DNA of 64,000 nucleotides from Yponomeuta sedellus. Taxonomy: Eukaryota > Arthropoda > Insecta > Lepidoptera > Yponomeutidae. The stretch spans positions 14,995,143 to 15,059,142 of the forward strand of contig OW203724.1 in the NCBI GenBank assembly GCA_934045075.1, in the 5' to 3' direction. The translations under genes were made by a program, and so were the position numbers. Under the pieces are notes generated by a model, which was given only the letters and a program-made list of their open reading frames with translations, was not told where the DNA came from and did not search any database. Below, in pieces: positions 46,040 to 57,444 of the stretch. The stretch's first letter is position 1. Each line of letters opens with the position of its first letter.

Positions 46040-47700
46040 TTGACCTGTCCGGATCCTAGATTTTCGAGTTGCCGAGGGGGCGATATCATATTTCCCGAGT
46101 TGTTTCTGTCATTCTAGCAGCAACTCGGTCTTTGCGAACTTTTTCCAAGTGTGTCCGAGGCTAAATAAGGCAACACCTTTTATATGATATTTTGTAAATT
46201 TCATACAACTAAGGATTGCAGCGTAAAGACGAAGTGATCGCTTTGCTTTAGTGGTTTATACTCGTAGAAGAGTAAAATCTAGGAAAGAAATAAAATTCTG
46301 GGTAATCAGCCGGATCTGACTGCTTGGGGCACCTTAGACTCCCTAACTAGGCGCTTGTGTTGTGTTTGTAATTGAAATTCAAGTCTTATTTCAGAAAAGT
46401 ACGTTCAAAGGGTATGAGTGTATACGGTGTGTGTGTGTGTGAGTTTATGTGTGTGTGCAGGAGTGTACTTTCAGTTTAAAAATCAATGGTAAAAGTCAGG
46501 TCGCTCTCAAGCCCGGGTACAGTCTGAACGATGCTTATAGGGGTGCTAGCTCGCCTGTCTACGCCCATGGCACCATGACAAGACTTTCTTGACTCGACGA
46601 CTCCACGGCTACGACGACCGATGATTCTTTTGTCATGGATACCGTTAGCGTGACTTTTCCTTGCTCGGTGCCAAAAATAACCGCAATCATGTTTGACCTT
46701 CTACTTAATACTCAGGAAACCGAGACATGTCCGTCTAGCCAGAGACGTGAATCGAGGAACGGGTAGGAGAAAGCCATAGCGTCACTAGCGACCTCCACGG
46801 AGGGGCCTGGAATAGAAATGCGGGGTATTCTCATCTGATATTTCTCTCTAGGACACTTGAAGACTAAGGTGGGAGTTTTCGAAATGAATTAAGTATGACT
46901 TACTCTACTCTACTTTTTGTTTCGTTAAAATTGAATCCCCTGATTATCTGCTATGAAAATCTGCGTGTGAAATATTATATTCAGGGTACACGTATACAAT
47001 TTTTCATCTTTGAGTATAAATATAGTCAAGATACTACATTTTTACCCTTGCCCGCCCTTCTCGAAACCCACGTACTTATTATCTGAAATATTTTTTCCAG
47101 AAGAACCATGCCTCATGCCTGGTAAAACAACGGCGAGATATTTAGGTTAAACGTTGTGTTTTCATGTTTTCTAAATTTATCTAGTACGTATTGTATAACT
47201 TACAATTATTTCTTCTAAAGTAACATCATCGAAATTTTATAACTTTTTTTTAGAAAACTAATTTGAAAGCGCATTGTATTCATAACATCTGTATCTCAAA
47301 CAAGCTAGTTTGTTTGCTAGCGCTGCTGCTCTTACGCCTCAGCCTCGCTGCTATAAGAACGCTGTAAGTTACGCGTCTATAACGTGCTAACGTTTTTCGA
47401 TATTCAATAGGTAATCCTTTATAATAACAATCTTTTTGATCGATATTCTGACAAAATTTATGCATAAAGTAGTTGTTTCGGTATCCAGTCCATAAAGTAG
47501 TTGTTTCGGTATCCAGTCCAGTTTACGTTAGTTTTGTAACAACCTGTATAACTTAGAACTGGTGTTTAGACTTGGTATCCAGTAATCCAGTTACTTTGCG
47601 CCACCTTCCGGCCCTAATTTGGTATTGACTCATGCCCATTAGGCCTCAAAGCCGCTCCGACTATTAGCAGCATTAGCAAATCTATTCCATCATCGCATAC
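46040..47700. other. Upstream flank of the chitin-binding gene
   Basis: No gene is recognised. A perfect 28-bp tandem duplication lies at 47463-47518 (unit starting CATAAAGTAGTTGTTTCGG). A GC-balanced stretch at about 46500-46830 is of unknown nature and may be an old repeat or a regulatory region. Confidence 0.35.
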
Positions 47701-47719
47701 CTAGTGTTTACGCACGGAA

Positions 47720-47821
47720 GAGACTACCGGGTACCTTCTCTTCGTTCTGAGGTCGGAGGGGCTGAGCTTGCGCAGAACTCGCAGAAGCCTCGGCAGTGCG
47801 CGCGCGACGGTGAAAGGTGCC
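47720..47821 (+). promoter_or_regulatory. GC-rich leader/promoter of the chitin-binding gene
   Basis: This is a GC-rich stretch immediately upstream of the ATG, with CTCGGCAGTGCGCGCGCGAC near 47790, which includes an initiator-like CAGTG. There is no TATA box. It probably holds the 5' UTR. Confidence 0.35.
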
Positions 47822-47912
47822 ATGTCGCGGTCAAACGGAGCAACCAATAGCACCAGTGCAATGGCCGGCTTCGCAGTGAGATTGTTTGTGTTGTGCGCGG
47901 TTTTGGCGAACG
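47822..47912 (+). CDS. Secreted chitin-binding protein, exon 1 (signal peptide)
   Basis: The frame opens at ATG 47822 (MSRSNGATNSTSA). A second in-frame ATG at 47861 starts a typical signal peptide, AGFAVRLFVLCAVLAN. Either start is possible: both have G at -3, and 47861 also has G at +4. Ending phase 1 at GTTAGT, the exon joins in frame to 61437, giving a Val codon. This join is the basis for calling the two exons one gene; no transcript evidence is available. Confidence 0.65.
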
Positions 47913-48835
47913 GTTAGTTGTTATATAAGTTCAATTTATTTGTAGGATATGTTTCGAGGTTAACGTGGGTCGTCGAAGATCGAAATTTACTTAGTGCGCA
48001 CGCTTTTTAAGGTGTCTTAAAATAGGTCAAAGGATACGTGCCTCTGACTGCAGTAATTTATTGATGGGCGGTGGCGGACTTAATTAGAGAATGTTCTTGC
48101 ATGCCCAGAAATTGATAAGTATTTGAAAAAAGTGTGATATATCTCTACTGAAAGATTAACAGTAATCTTAGTACTTTTGTAGATTACTGTAGCAAATAAA
48201 TGAACGAAATCAATTGAACGAAGAAATCATTTTTCAATAAGGTTATGTGAGAACATTATTCCCGACCCATCTCTAGCTGTCATACCAGCTTCCAATCCCA
48301 TCGATTCAGCTTCAGTAAGCTTGAATATTTCTCATAGGTTCATATCATTTTCGAGGCGTGTGTAGTGGTAGGAAAAAGAGTGACGTTGCATAAAAAAAAA
48401 CATGTTTCACGTAACTCCTATGAACTCTAATTCTACGAGACAGGGATCTTGTGTAGGTACATACACTCAAAGTAATCCACACGGACGAAGGTATGACATA
48501 TTGTAACTTCAAATCATAAAGTATTGCACGTAAACAGGTTAAACAGGAAGGCAGAGACAAGACGTAGCACATTTATGCACTTAAATCATCAGAATTGTCC
48601 CGGAAAGTTTTAGTGACCTCCAGATTCATACCAGTATAGATTGGCGAGAGGTCTCAAATGTCACTGGTTGGCGACAGGTAATACAGGTTACCGGTTCTCA
48701 GGGAGCAGTAAGAAATACTCGTCGTTATCGTAACGTTATGCAAGATTCTTTAACGTCGGACTGTAGAAATAGAGTTATTGCAAGATTATCGAATAAGCCA
48801 CGCGAATTTTTCGAACGTGTACTAGAGGTTGGCAG

Positions 48836-49090
48836 GAGCGATGTAGCGGAACGGTAGAACCCCCGGCTTCTCGATCAGGAGGTCGTAGGTTTGAATCCCG
48901 TCACGTACCAATGACTTTGTTTTCTAAGTCATGGACATTTGTGATGTAATAGTACCAAAGCCACTCGCTAATGTTGAAGGAAAACATCGTGAGGATATCT
49001 GAGTGAAGTGATAACATATTTCTGCGCTTGCTACGTGTCATGGCCCAAGTTTGAGGCCAATCGCGGAAATCTTAGGTCTAATTATGACTT
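48836..49090 (+). repeat. SINE family A copy
   Basis: A tRNA-like head with GGAGGTCGTAGGTTTGAATCC is followed by the GTACCAATGACTTTGTTTTC block and AAGGAAAACATCGTGAGG. It is truncated compared with the CaMKI-intron copy. Confidence 0.65.
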
Positions 49091-49174
49091 AACTAGAAAT
49101 AGGTAGTCACTGGTTAAGTAGGTACTCGACTAGAGTAAACACATTTAAAGGAAGATGTGCTGTGGACGATACAG

Positions 49175-49330
49175 TTAAGAGATAAGATAAGAGTATTCTT
49201 TATTGTACACCAGATTATTATAAAACCTGTAAAGATACAAAATACAATTGGCGGCCTTATTGCTAAAAGCAATTTATTCCAGGCAACCTTATGTTGGAAG
49301 AAGGAAACCGCCTGTATTGCGTTCTACCTA
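49175..49330 (-). repeat. LINE 3' end (GGCGGCCTTATTGCTAA type)
   Basis: The block AATTGGCGGCCTTATTGCTA followed by TTCCAGGCAACC is a 3'-end signature of lepidopteran jockey/CR1-like LINEs. A related piece lies at 55200-55370. Confidence 0.5.
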
Positions 49331-49499
49331 GGAATAAGAATAGTACTTATTCATTGTAGTGCGGAAAACATACACAAGTTGATAGATTCCTACACAAACT
49401 TAGTCACATCTGTATGCCTGAGGGGTAGACATAGACCAGGGATTGCCACTTGCCATGTTCGTGATAAACCAACCAACACTCATTGCTCATGCATGACAG

Positions 49500-49604
49500 A
49501 GGGCCGGTGTCCGAATTGAGAATTTCACTAAGCAAATACTTAAGTACCGTTCTGTCACGCTCTTTTCTGAGAAACTAGAAGAGACAGCACTACAGTTAAG
49601 TATT
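49500..49604. mobile_element. MITE copy truncated by a SINE
   Basis: The left two-thirds match the MITE at 26160-26305 (start AGGGCCGGTGTCCGAATTG, then TCTGTCACGCTCTTTTCTGA). It stops where the SINE at 49606 begins. Confidence 0.55.
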
Positions 49605-49605
49605 G

Positions 49606-49895
49606 AAAAACCTATTTTAGAGGCTAAAAATTCCACCCATGCCGGGAATCGAACCCGCGACCTCTGGTTATCCGTGCCAGCGCTCTTTCCAACTGAGCTC
49701 AGTTGGAAAGAGCGCTGGCATGGGCGACTCACCGGCATCAGTGAAATTTCGAACCTCTTTACACTATTCTCTGTATTACGTACAGGCAGCGACATCTGGC
49801 TAAAATAAATTGCATCACTTACAGCCCCGAGTGCCTTTTGCAGTTAGGTTTTTACATCGGAATGATATCGCTGTACCCACATGATTATATATACA
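49606..49895 (-). repeat. tRNA-like SINE with an internal 46-bp palindrome
   Basis: This is a minus-strand copy of the GCCCATTAGCTCAG family. Inside the tRNA-like D-arm/anticodon region, bases 49675-49720 form a perfect 46-bp palindrome centred on GAGCTC. About 21 bp of the adjoining sequence has been copied back in reverse. The rest of the SINE (spacer to GTACCCACATGATTATA) is normal. Confidence 0.75.
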
Positions 49896-49904
49896 TGGTT
49901 TAAC

Positions 49905-50065
49905 GACTGCCGGCAACGTCCTTGTCAAGCACGGAAGCGCTCGGAAAAAAGGCACTAGCGGTCACCCATCCCGGACCTCAACAACAATAACAGACGCGGT
50001 CAGGTGATCCAAGTGATTGAATCCGATCACTAAATTCCAGTAGGCCACGAAGCGTTTTAAATTTT
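49905..50065 (-). repeat. 5S-like SINE fragment
   Basis: The piece contains GGAAGCGCTCGG, GCACTAGCGGTCACCCATCC and the GACGCGGTCAGGTG block near the head. The GTTGGTGGAG body is missing. Confidence 0.5.
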
Positions 50066-50324
50066 TTAAAGGTAGTATAGGTGCATAAAATATTATTTTA
50101 CGAGATAACTCGAATTCTTACAAACGCTCCATACATTATGAGGCGTTGTGATGTCATAGTTTGAGTCCGATTCGCATGGCGATTTTGTACCACGCGACTA
50201 GAATGGTTTTTCAGGTCACATCATGAAGTGTATTAGTTGTAGAGAGAAAAAATAACCAAGTTTATTTGCCTTTTAATATGGCTTGTCCAACTATATTAAA
50301 ATATTTTCTTATGCAAGTTATCCA

Positions 50325-50574
50325 GAGTGGTGGTAGCAGAGCGGTGTAGAACTCCGGCTTCTCAATCGGGAGGTCGTAGGTTCGAACCCCGGCATGTAAT
50401 GACTTTGTTTTCTAAGTTATGTACATTTGTGAAATTATAGTAGCAATACTACTCGCTGACCGTGAAGGAATACATCGTAAGGAAACCCTAGAGTCTGAGG
50501 TGTTAGCGTACCTCAGCGCTTGCTACGTACAATGGCCCAACTATGAGGCTAAGTGCGGAAATCTCAGGTCTAAC
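50325..50574 (+). repeat. SINE family A copy with a perfect 15-bp TSD
   Basis: TATGCAAGTTATCCA flanks the 250-bp insertion on both sides (50310-50324 and 50575-50589). It has the tRNA-like head (AGGTCGTAGGTTCGAACCC), the TAATGACTTTG block and the body, but not the long 3' half found in the CaMKI-intron copy. The intact flanks show recent insertion. Confidence 0.75.
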
Positions 50575-50689
50575 TATGCAAGTTATCCACTGTTACAGCT
50601 AATCGCCCTTTATATACATGCCTATGTACGAGGCAATTTGTAACAAAATAAATTATTTTTTCTGTTGTCGAATGATCTAAGATCACACT

Positions 50690-50875
50690 ATATATAATAT
50701 TATAAAGGCGAAAGTTTGTGAGTGTGAATGTTGGTTACTTCTTCACGTGGAGAAGTAACCAACATTTGGTGTGGAGTTGGCTGACAGCCTGGACTAACAC
50801 ATAGATTAAGTTTTACGGCGGGATTATATATTATTCCCTAATAAACCGCGGGTAACACCGCGGGGGACAGCTAGT
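50690..50875 (+). mobile_element. Short non-autonomous Helitron
   Basis: It opens with TATAATATTATAAAGGCGAA and GTTTGTGAGTGTGAATG, and closes with CGCGGGTAACACCGCGGGGG followed by ACAGCTAGT. This is the standard short lepidopteran Helitron layout. A 16-bp inverted pair (GTTACTTCTTCACGTG / CACGTGGAGAAGTAAC-like) lies near 50730-50765. Confidence 0.65.
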
Positions 50876-51379
50876 TAGGAGTAATATTATAAAAATCTGC
50901 TGGCGCTCGCATCGCAAAATACCACATCCCATGTTTTCGTTGACGTTTTACATATTCTTTACCGAGCACTTGAGCTTGTAAACGTGCCGTTGACCTTTAC
51001 ATTTATAATCCAGTCACCGAATTGTAACGGAGTACAGTGCACATAAAGGTTAATGTGCTGTCAATTGTAACCGTCTACATATGTGTGTTATGTATAAGCT
51101 TATGATGACATATGATGAACAATGAGATATAGTGTGTAACATTATTATTTCACTGCAATCTCACTGCAACGCATCATAAATATTATAATAAGCATGTTTG
51201 TCAAGAGGCCGAGGATATTTACCTAGTCCCGACGTTAAGTTATTTTTGGGCTACAAAAGCATATTTTGTTCTACCTGAATTTCTGAAAGATTACTAGGGG
51301 TAAATTTAAATTTTAAACGTAACTTTTATTCCATACGTCATTAAGTTTTTGTCAGTTTTTTTTTGTATATTCTTTTTTT

Positions 51380-51490
51380 TTAATGCACTAACCCGTGCTG
51401 AGGACAATTTTAAAAACCTATTTAGAGGCTAAAAATTCCACCCATGCCGGGACTGAATTTTTAGCCTTTAAATAGGTTTTTAAAAATGTT
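51380..51490. mobile_element. Fold-back SINE derivative (short arms)
   Basis: The left side is the antisense tail (TTTTTAATGCACTAACCCGTG), then arm AACCTATTTAGAGGCTAAAAA. After a 16-nt turn (CACCCATGCCGGGACT) the arm comes back as GAATTTTTAGCCTTTAAATAGG. It interrupts the array. Confidence 0.65.
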
Positions 51491-52047
51491 TTTTTTTGTG
51501 CAATAAAGTGTAACCAAGAAACAATACATTGGTGCCGACTAACTCTGAAGACAAAATGTGAGTCCAACTCTTCACTAGATAGACACGCAGTTCTCCAACG
51601 ACGTGAATTTAAAAGATGACGATGTGTGTCCTAGTTGGACACTCGCTGACCGTGTATTTACGTTACATTTTTAGAAAGCTCCCAGGTGCACCTAAGTAGA
51701 CAAACTAAGAAGGCACTTACACTATGCATACGTGAGTCCGCTCCACGGAATTTCGATTCGAAATATCGAACCGAAATTCCGAACGCTGTAAATTCATACA
51801 AACCTGTGGACCTTCATGCATGCGGTAGTTTTCCGTTCGAATGTTTTCCTGATTCGGAATCCCACGTGATATCCCGTGCGTCCATCCGTTACGGAAAACA
51901 ACAGTTTCGGACACATTACGCAATGTATTTTTCTTGTTAGCGAAATTCGGCAGCAATGCAATTGCCATCAGAAAATCGTCGTTTTTATTAGCTGAAAAAA
52001 GGTTTGAACTAAATTTTAAACGTAATTTTTCTCACATAAGTTATTAG

Positions 52048-52215
52048 GTTTTCAAAAACCTATTTAGAGGCTGAAAATTCCACCCATGCCGGGACTCGAA
52101 CCCGCGACCTCTGGCTAACCGTGCTAGCGCTCTCCCAACTGAGCTAATGGAGGACTTACCGGCATCAGTGAAATTTCGAAGCTCTTTATAATACTCTCTG
52201 TATTACGTTCTGTAT
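52048..52215 (-). repeat. tRNA-like SINE inserted in the tandem array
   Basis: A minus-strand copy starting AAAACCTATTTAGAGGCTG, with the tRNA-like block (GACTCGAACCCGCGACCTC) and spacer to TCTGTATTACGTTC. It is 5'-truncated. Confidence 0.7.
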
Positions 52216-52259
52216 TGTATGTATTTTGTCAATGTTTTTTTTTGTGCAATCAAGTGTAA

Positions 52260-52390
52260 TAATAATAATATTGGCCTTTTTGCATCTACTTAATGAGATG
52301 ATTTATACAGCGTCCAGTGGTATCTTCACTCACACTAGATGGGTGAAGGGACCACTCCGACGCTGTAGTGCCTGGGTCATGGTTTTATAG
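52260..52390 (-). repeat. SINE family A tail, 11-bp TSD
   Basis: ATCAAGTGTAA is duplicated exactly at 52249-52259 and 52391-52401. The insert is the 3' part of family A in minus orientation, with the (ATT)n tail at the left. It lies inside unit 1 of the tandem array. Confidence 0.75.
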
Positions 52391-53541
52391 ATCAAGTGTA
52401 ACAAACAAATAAATAATAAATCGGTGCGGACTAACTCAGAAGACAGATGTGAGTCTACCTTATCACTAGTCAGATATGCAATTCTTTTAGAAAGCTCCCA
52501 GGTGAACCTAAGTAGACAAATTAAGAATGAATTTACACTATGCATACACAATACGTGAGTCCGCTCCTCGGAATTTCGATTCAAAATATCGATGCGAGAT
52601 TCCGAACGCAGTAAATTCATACAAACCTTTGGACCTACATCCATACGGTAGTTTTCCGTTCGAATTTTTTCTTGATTCGGAATCCCACGTGATATCCGTT
52701 GCGGAAAACAACAGTTTCGGACGCATTACGCAATGTATTTTTCTTCTCAGCAAAATTCGGCAGCATTGCCATCAGAAAATCGTCGTTTTTATTAGCTGAA
52801 TAAAGGTTTGAACTAAATTATAAATGTAATTTTTGTCACATACGTTATAAAGTTTTTGTAAATGTTATTTGTGTGCAATCAGGTGTAACAAAAAATAAAT
52901 AGTAAATTGGTGCGGACTAACTTAGAAGAAAGAGGTGAGTCTACCTTTTCACTAGACAGACACGCAATTTTTTTAGAAAGATCTCATACATAATACGTAA
53001 GTCCGCTCCTCGGAATTTTGATTCGAAATATTGACGGGAGATTCCGAATACATATTTACGGCAGTTTTCCGTTCGATTTTTTTTTCCGATTCCAAAATTC
53101 CACGTGGTATCCTGCGGCCGGAATCCGTTACGGAGACAAGCCGTTTCGGTCGCAATACGCAAAGTTGTTTTTTTATTAGGTCTTGTTACGCAACACGCAA
53201 AGTAGTTTTTTTCTGTAGGTTGCAACCGACAGGAGAGCTAAAACATTTACGGTGTTTATTTCTAAAAATTGCCTTTGCCCAGCAGTGGGACACAAACGAG
53301 GCTACATAAAAAAATATATCTAAAAATAGGATTTCTTAAAACATAGTGTTTTCAACAGAGTACCAGTACCTTAATTTAATTAATTATAATTTAATTAATA
53401 GCTGGAACATAAAAGATTGCACTGCATATTCTGTACTATTACATCGTTTTCAATATTACAACAATTACAATTAATTAATAAATATTAACAATTAATTAAT
53501 ATAATATAAAATTACTAACAATACTAACAATATTTGTCATT

Positions 53542-53646
53542 ATGCTATTTTTATTTTTAATGCACTAACCCGTGGCACGGATAGCCAGAGGTTGAGGGTT
53601 CGAATCCCGGCATGGGTGAAATTTTTAGCCTCTAAATAGGTTTTTA
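53542..53646 (+). mobile_element. Fold-back SINE derivative, 13-bp TSD
   Basis: AATATTTGTCATT flanks the insert (53529-53541 and 53647-53659). An antisense tail fragment ending in ACTAACCCGTG is joined straight onto a sense tRNA-like end (GGCACGGATAGCCAGAGG through AAATAGGTTTTTA). Confidence 0.75.
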
Positions 53647-53992
53647 AATATTTGTCATTTTGTCATTTTCTTACCCTAACTTGCGCACTAGGATTCCCTG
53701 TGTCGTGCAAGCTAGTCTCTTCCAATAATGAAACAGAAGACATTTTAGATCTTAAACTATAAAATTAAACAATAGTTAATTTGAATTAAAATCCTCATCA
53801 CTTTAACGCTCGGCGAAAGTAATTTTCAATACATGGCCATACTGTATTTTTCAATACAGGCTTACAATTGCGACATAACAAAAAAATTATATTTAAAATA
53901 GATAATAAAACCCATTTCAACTCTATGAGTTGATAACAACTTCACTGTGCGTGCATGCATACTCACAAGTGCGGTGTGTGGGTGTTTCTTTG

Positions 53993-54028
53993 TGTGTGTG
54001 TGTGTGTGTGTGTGTGAGTGTGTGTGTG
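53993..54028. repeat. (GT)n microsatellite
   Basis: About 36 bp of GT repeats with one GA interruption. Confidence 0.8.
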
Positions 54029-55199
54029 TGACCTTATTTGTATTGGCAACATCGAAAAGCAAGATAGCCGATGTGGCTGTCAACTTCCGATAGGAGACAG
54101 TAAAGAAGATAAAGAAGATCCATTTTATTTATTTATAAAACAATCACATGAGTCGTGTATCTTTTTTAGAAAACCACTACGCCCAATTTTAGAAAAATAA
54201 AAATAGCATATAGAACCCATTAGTGGGTGTTGTTTTAGTAGACTGGACCGGACTGATTTACATATTGTTTTAGACTGATAGGCAAGTGAAAGTGTGCTAG
54301 AGTCATAACCTCTGTAATATGGCAGGCTATAAATTTGATTATGACCGTTAGGTAAGTGATTTGTCAATTTTGTATGAAAGTCAATAGGTACATAATGTGC
54401 GGTCTAGTAGATACAGTAGACAGCAAGTCAACCTTTTCATATTTGTTGCAAACTCGCCCGCAAAGTAACTGAGTAAAATACACGCATGTCAGGGTTGATG
54501 TGATGATGTGTACACTTACACAAAATGTTGATTCTGATAGGAAAAGGCCTATCTCATCCGAATCCAGCAAACAGAGTCAATACCTACTGTAAATTGTCAT
54601 TGCATTGTCAATTATTACCCCAAGTGCGGTTGATTAGTGACGATTAGCGTAAGGACTATTAAACAAATAATATTGTAGTTTAATTTCACGAAAATTGCAA
54701 TTATGAAGTACCTACTATATTATGGGAATAAATAGAAATGACCAATTCCAGAATTCTGTGTATCCCCAAGATCGTGAATCAGTTCCGTAACTGGAAACCG
54801 ATATTGCATGTAATACAGACGGTTTATTAAGTCACTGTGACATAGTAAACCGTCCTTTGACATCATAATCGGTATGGCCGGCCATGTACAGTTGAAATTC
54901 CGTTTCTAAATTACGATAGGTGCCACATGATTACGACAGAACCACGGGTTGCTAATTAATCAAAAAACACGGTTTATTATGCAGGCGATACCTACCACAA
55001 AAGATAGCTTTGAATTGGTTGCGACTAGTTTTCACTGGTTTACATTGATTGTTCATTAGTATTCTAATTGTATTTTTGATTGATACGTCGATATACCGGA
55101 TAGATACTTCAATAAAAAAAAAAAAATGTTCAATCCTCATTCAATCTATTAGCCCGTTTTCGTCCACTGTTGGGCATCGAAATCCGGATGTTCTTTGAT

Positions 55200-55370
55200 A
55201 TTGTTTATTTAATAAAGAATATTCTATCTAGTCTCTTATGTAAAAAACGAATTATTTTATGTACATGCGTACACCAGGGATTACATTAGAGACTTAAAAA
55301 ATAACAGTACAGTACAAGTGGCGGCTTTATTAGTAAAAGTAATTTCTACCAGACAACCACTGACGGATTA
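55200..55370 (-). repeat. LINE 3' end fragment
   Basis: The block CAAGTGGCGGCTTTATTAGTAA and ACCAGACAACC match the 3' end at 49175. Confidence 0.4.
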
Positions 55371-55505
55371 TTATTAATTAGAATTATATTTACAAAATTA
55401 GTCTACAATATAATTTTCTAACCTACCTACATAGTAAAATCTATTCTAAAGTAACTTTTTTTCGGCTGGCAACCCAGACCGAACAGCTGACATTAGAAAG
55501 ACTAA

Positions 55506-56587
55506 CGGCCGAATACTCAAACGTCATTCAAATATTTAAAGGCATCTTAAGTAATTGACAAGCCGTTAAACACAAAATTCGTATACACAAACGTTAGTTA
55601 AAAGCTTGTGTTAAATTTAAGTGGAACACAAAATAACTGGCAGTTAAACATCACTCAGCGAAAAATTCGTATACTCGAACGCAACTTAGCGCGATTTATC
55701 TGTCAAATGGGCTGTCAAATCGAGTTGAGTAGGCGTTACAATTGAAAGTGGTCGCGAGGACCTTCAAATCTTAAAAAAGTTGTAATATCAGTGAACTTCT
55801 GTGAAAAACAATGTCCTTATCATGTCGAGGAAGGGCCTAATGTGCCTCGAAGAAATGAGGCAAAGTTAAATGCTTTCGAGTATTATAATGAAACAGACTT
55901 CCATGCGCGGTTCCGACTTTGGTTCCGGCTGTCGAAAGAGACGGTATTATATTTGGAGTCTGTCCGTCTTTTGACATACAATCCAACCAGTTACAAGGAG
56001 TAATAGATCCAAACAGCCAGTGGACCAAATTTTAATAACCCTGCGTTATTAATATTATGCTACTGGCATAATAAATAACGCATAATAATAATTCTCATTC
56101 AATTCTTGTTTATATTAGTATTTATCAGGGAATAGCTTTAAAAAACCGCAATACCGCAATGTTTTTACTGTGGTAGACTTTTCAAATGTCATTGGTGAGA
56201 TGGCCCTAACGTTTCGTTCTACGACAATATAAGATATTATTATAACAACATTAAACATTTTGCTTTGTACAAAACGAGGTAATAATAATTTAAGTTTGTT
56301 TCATAAATCATATTATGATTTATTTTATTTTTATAAAAATACTTCATATTTCATCACAAAACATAAAATTGATCGAACAAATTCTGCGTAAATCGGATAC
56401 ACAACGTAAGTTTAAATATTTTGTCAATGAAAACAGACTTGTTGTTTATTTGACGGCTTCTCAGCTGATCACGGTCTGAAATTGTTTGAATGACGTTTGT
56501 GTATACCACTCAATATTTAACAGATGTTCAAATTTGAATGCCCTTCAACTGAGTGATCGATTTGACTGACGTTTGAGTATTCGGCCG
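55506..56587 (+). mobile_element. PIF/Harbinger-like transposon, deletion derivative
   Basis: Terminal inverted repeats of about 21 bp start CGGCCGAATACTCAAACGTC and are flanked by TAA (55503-55505 and 56588-56590), the duplication expected for Harbinger elements. The interior holds the start of a HARBI1-like nuclease ORF. At 1082 bp the copy lacks most of the nuclease and any Myb-like gene. Confidence 0.8.
55791..56003 (+). pseudogene. HARBI1-like nuclease, N-terminal fragment
   Basis: About 70 codons include FEYYNETDFHARFRLWFRLS and KETVLYLE, like the N-terminal part of HARBI1/DDE_4 nucleases. The frame stops before the catalytic domain. The first codon is GTG, so the true start is uncertain. 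It lies inside the TAA-flanked element. Confidence 0.55.
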
Positions 56588-56939
56588 TAAGTATACCTGT
56601 TTGTTATTTTGACGCTTGCTTATTTCGCTTTTTTTTCTGGCTGACTGTACTTTTCTACACATTGGTATTTAGTGAAATGCGGTAATTATACGGATGTCAG
56701 TAAAGCACGCGACCTCCAGGATGACAAAGACAAAGATCTCAGACCATTGTAATCGCCATGCGATACGGAATGTCCTCGCTTTGTGTTGTACCGACATAAG
56801 CGTACCTTTTTGCAAGTTCCTGGCAATTAATTACGAAGAAAACATTATGGTAGAGTCTCAAGCACGTATAAAAAGCTACGTTCTTGATTTCTTGAACAGT
56901 TGACAACAATCACCCTTTACATACATTAATAGCCATGCC

Positions 56940-57110
56940 TTTTGCGCACTTAGCCTCATGATTAGGCCCTTGTAAGTAGTAAAACTGAGGTATTTTAACA
57001 CTTCAGACACTTGGGTATCCTTCACGATGTTTTCCTTCACAAATGTACATAACGTAGAAACAAGTCATTGGTAATTTGCTGGGATTCACACTCCGGTACC
57101 ACTGCTATCC
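56940..57110 (-). repeat. SINE family A fragment
   Basis: The blocks TTCACGATGTTTTCCTTCAC and AATGTACATAACGTAGAAACAAG correspond to the middle of family A in reverse. The tRNA-like head is diverged. Confidence 0.5.
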
Positions 57111-57323
57111 GTTCTTAACGTGCACTCTAATCAGTTACTTTAAGGGCAACTTTGCAACTCACATGAAAAGGTTGACCTGCTGTCGTCTGTACATAGGTGT
57201 GAATGATAAAATAAAGCAATATCTAAGGCAAAAACGCTAACTACATAAAGTGTTACAAAAATTTAACGTTATTCTCTGGTCAAGTAGTACGCAATAAGAA
57301 TTTCTCTTGTAAATTATGTCATA

Positions 57324-57375
57324 CTAGCTGGTGCCCGCGACTTCGTCCGCGTAGGATTAAAATTTTGAGTAGCTT
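57324..57375 (-). mobile_element. Helitron 3' end, reverse orientation
   Basis: ACTAGCTGGTGCCCGCGACTTCGTCCGCG is the reverse of the common CGGG-rich 3' end with terminal CTAGT. The rest of the element is not recognisable. Confidence 0.5.
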
Positions 57376-57444
57376 ATATTAGCGTGGCGTAGAAAAGGAC
57401 TAACATTATGACATTAAAATTATCACATATGTTTTGGGTTTTGG

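Larger units (their letters stand above)
51300..53230. repeat. Tandem array, about 490-bp units, with nested SINEs
   Basis: Units share GGTGCGGACTAACTCAGAAG, CGTGAGTCCGCTC, CGGAATTTCGATTC, GTAGTTTTCCGTTCGAA and AAATCGTCGTTTTTATTAGC. Unit marks fall at 51531, 52423 and 52909; a partial unit precedes 51380. The first interval is longer because of insertions at 52048 and 52260. The third unit has lost an internal piece. Both strands carry moderate ORFs, but they are frame accidents of the repeat. Confidence 0.7.

Noticed and set aside
51686..52799. Open frames of 71-104 codons repeated on both strands
   Set aside because: They recur only because the ~490-bp tandem unit is repeated; they differ by stops between units and match no family.
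53862..54083. Frame with a His/Thr repeat
   Set aside because: It is a translation of the GT microsatellite.
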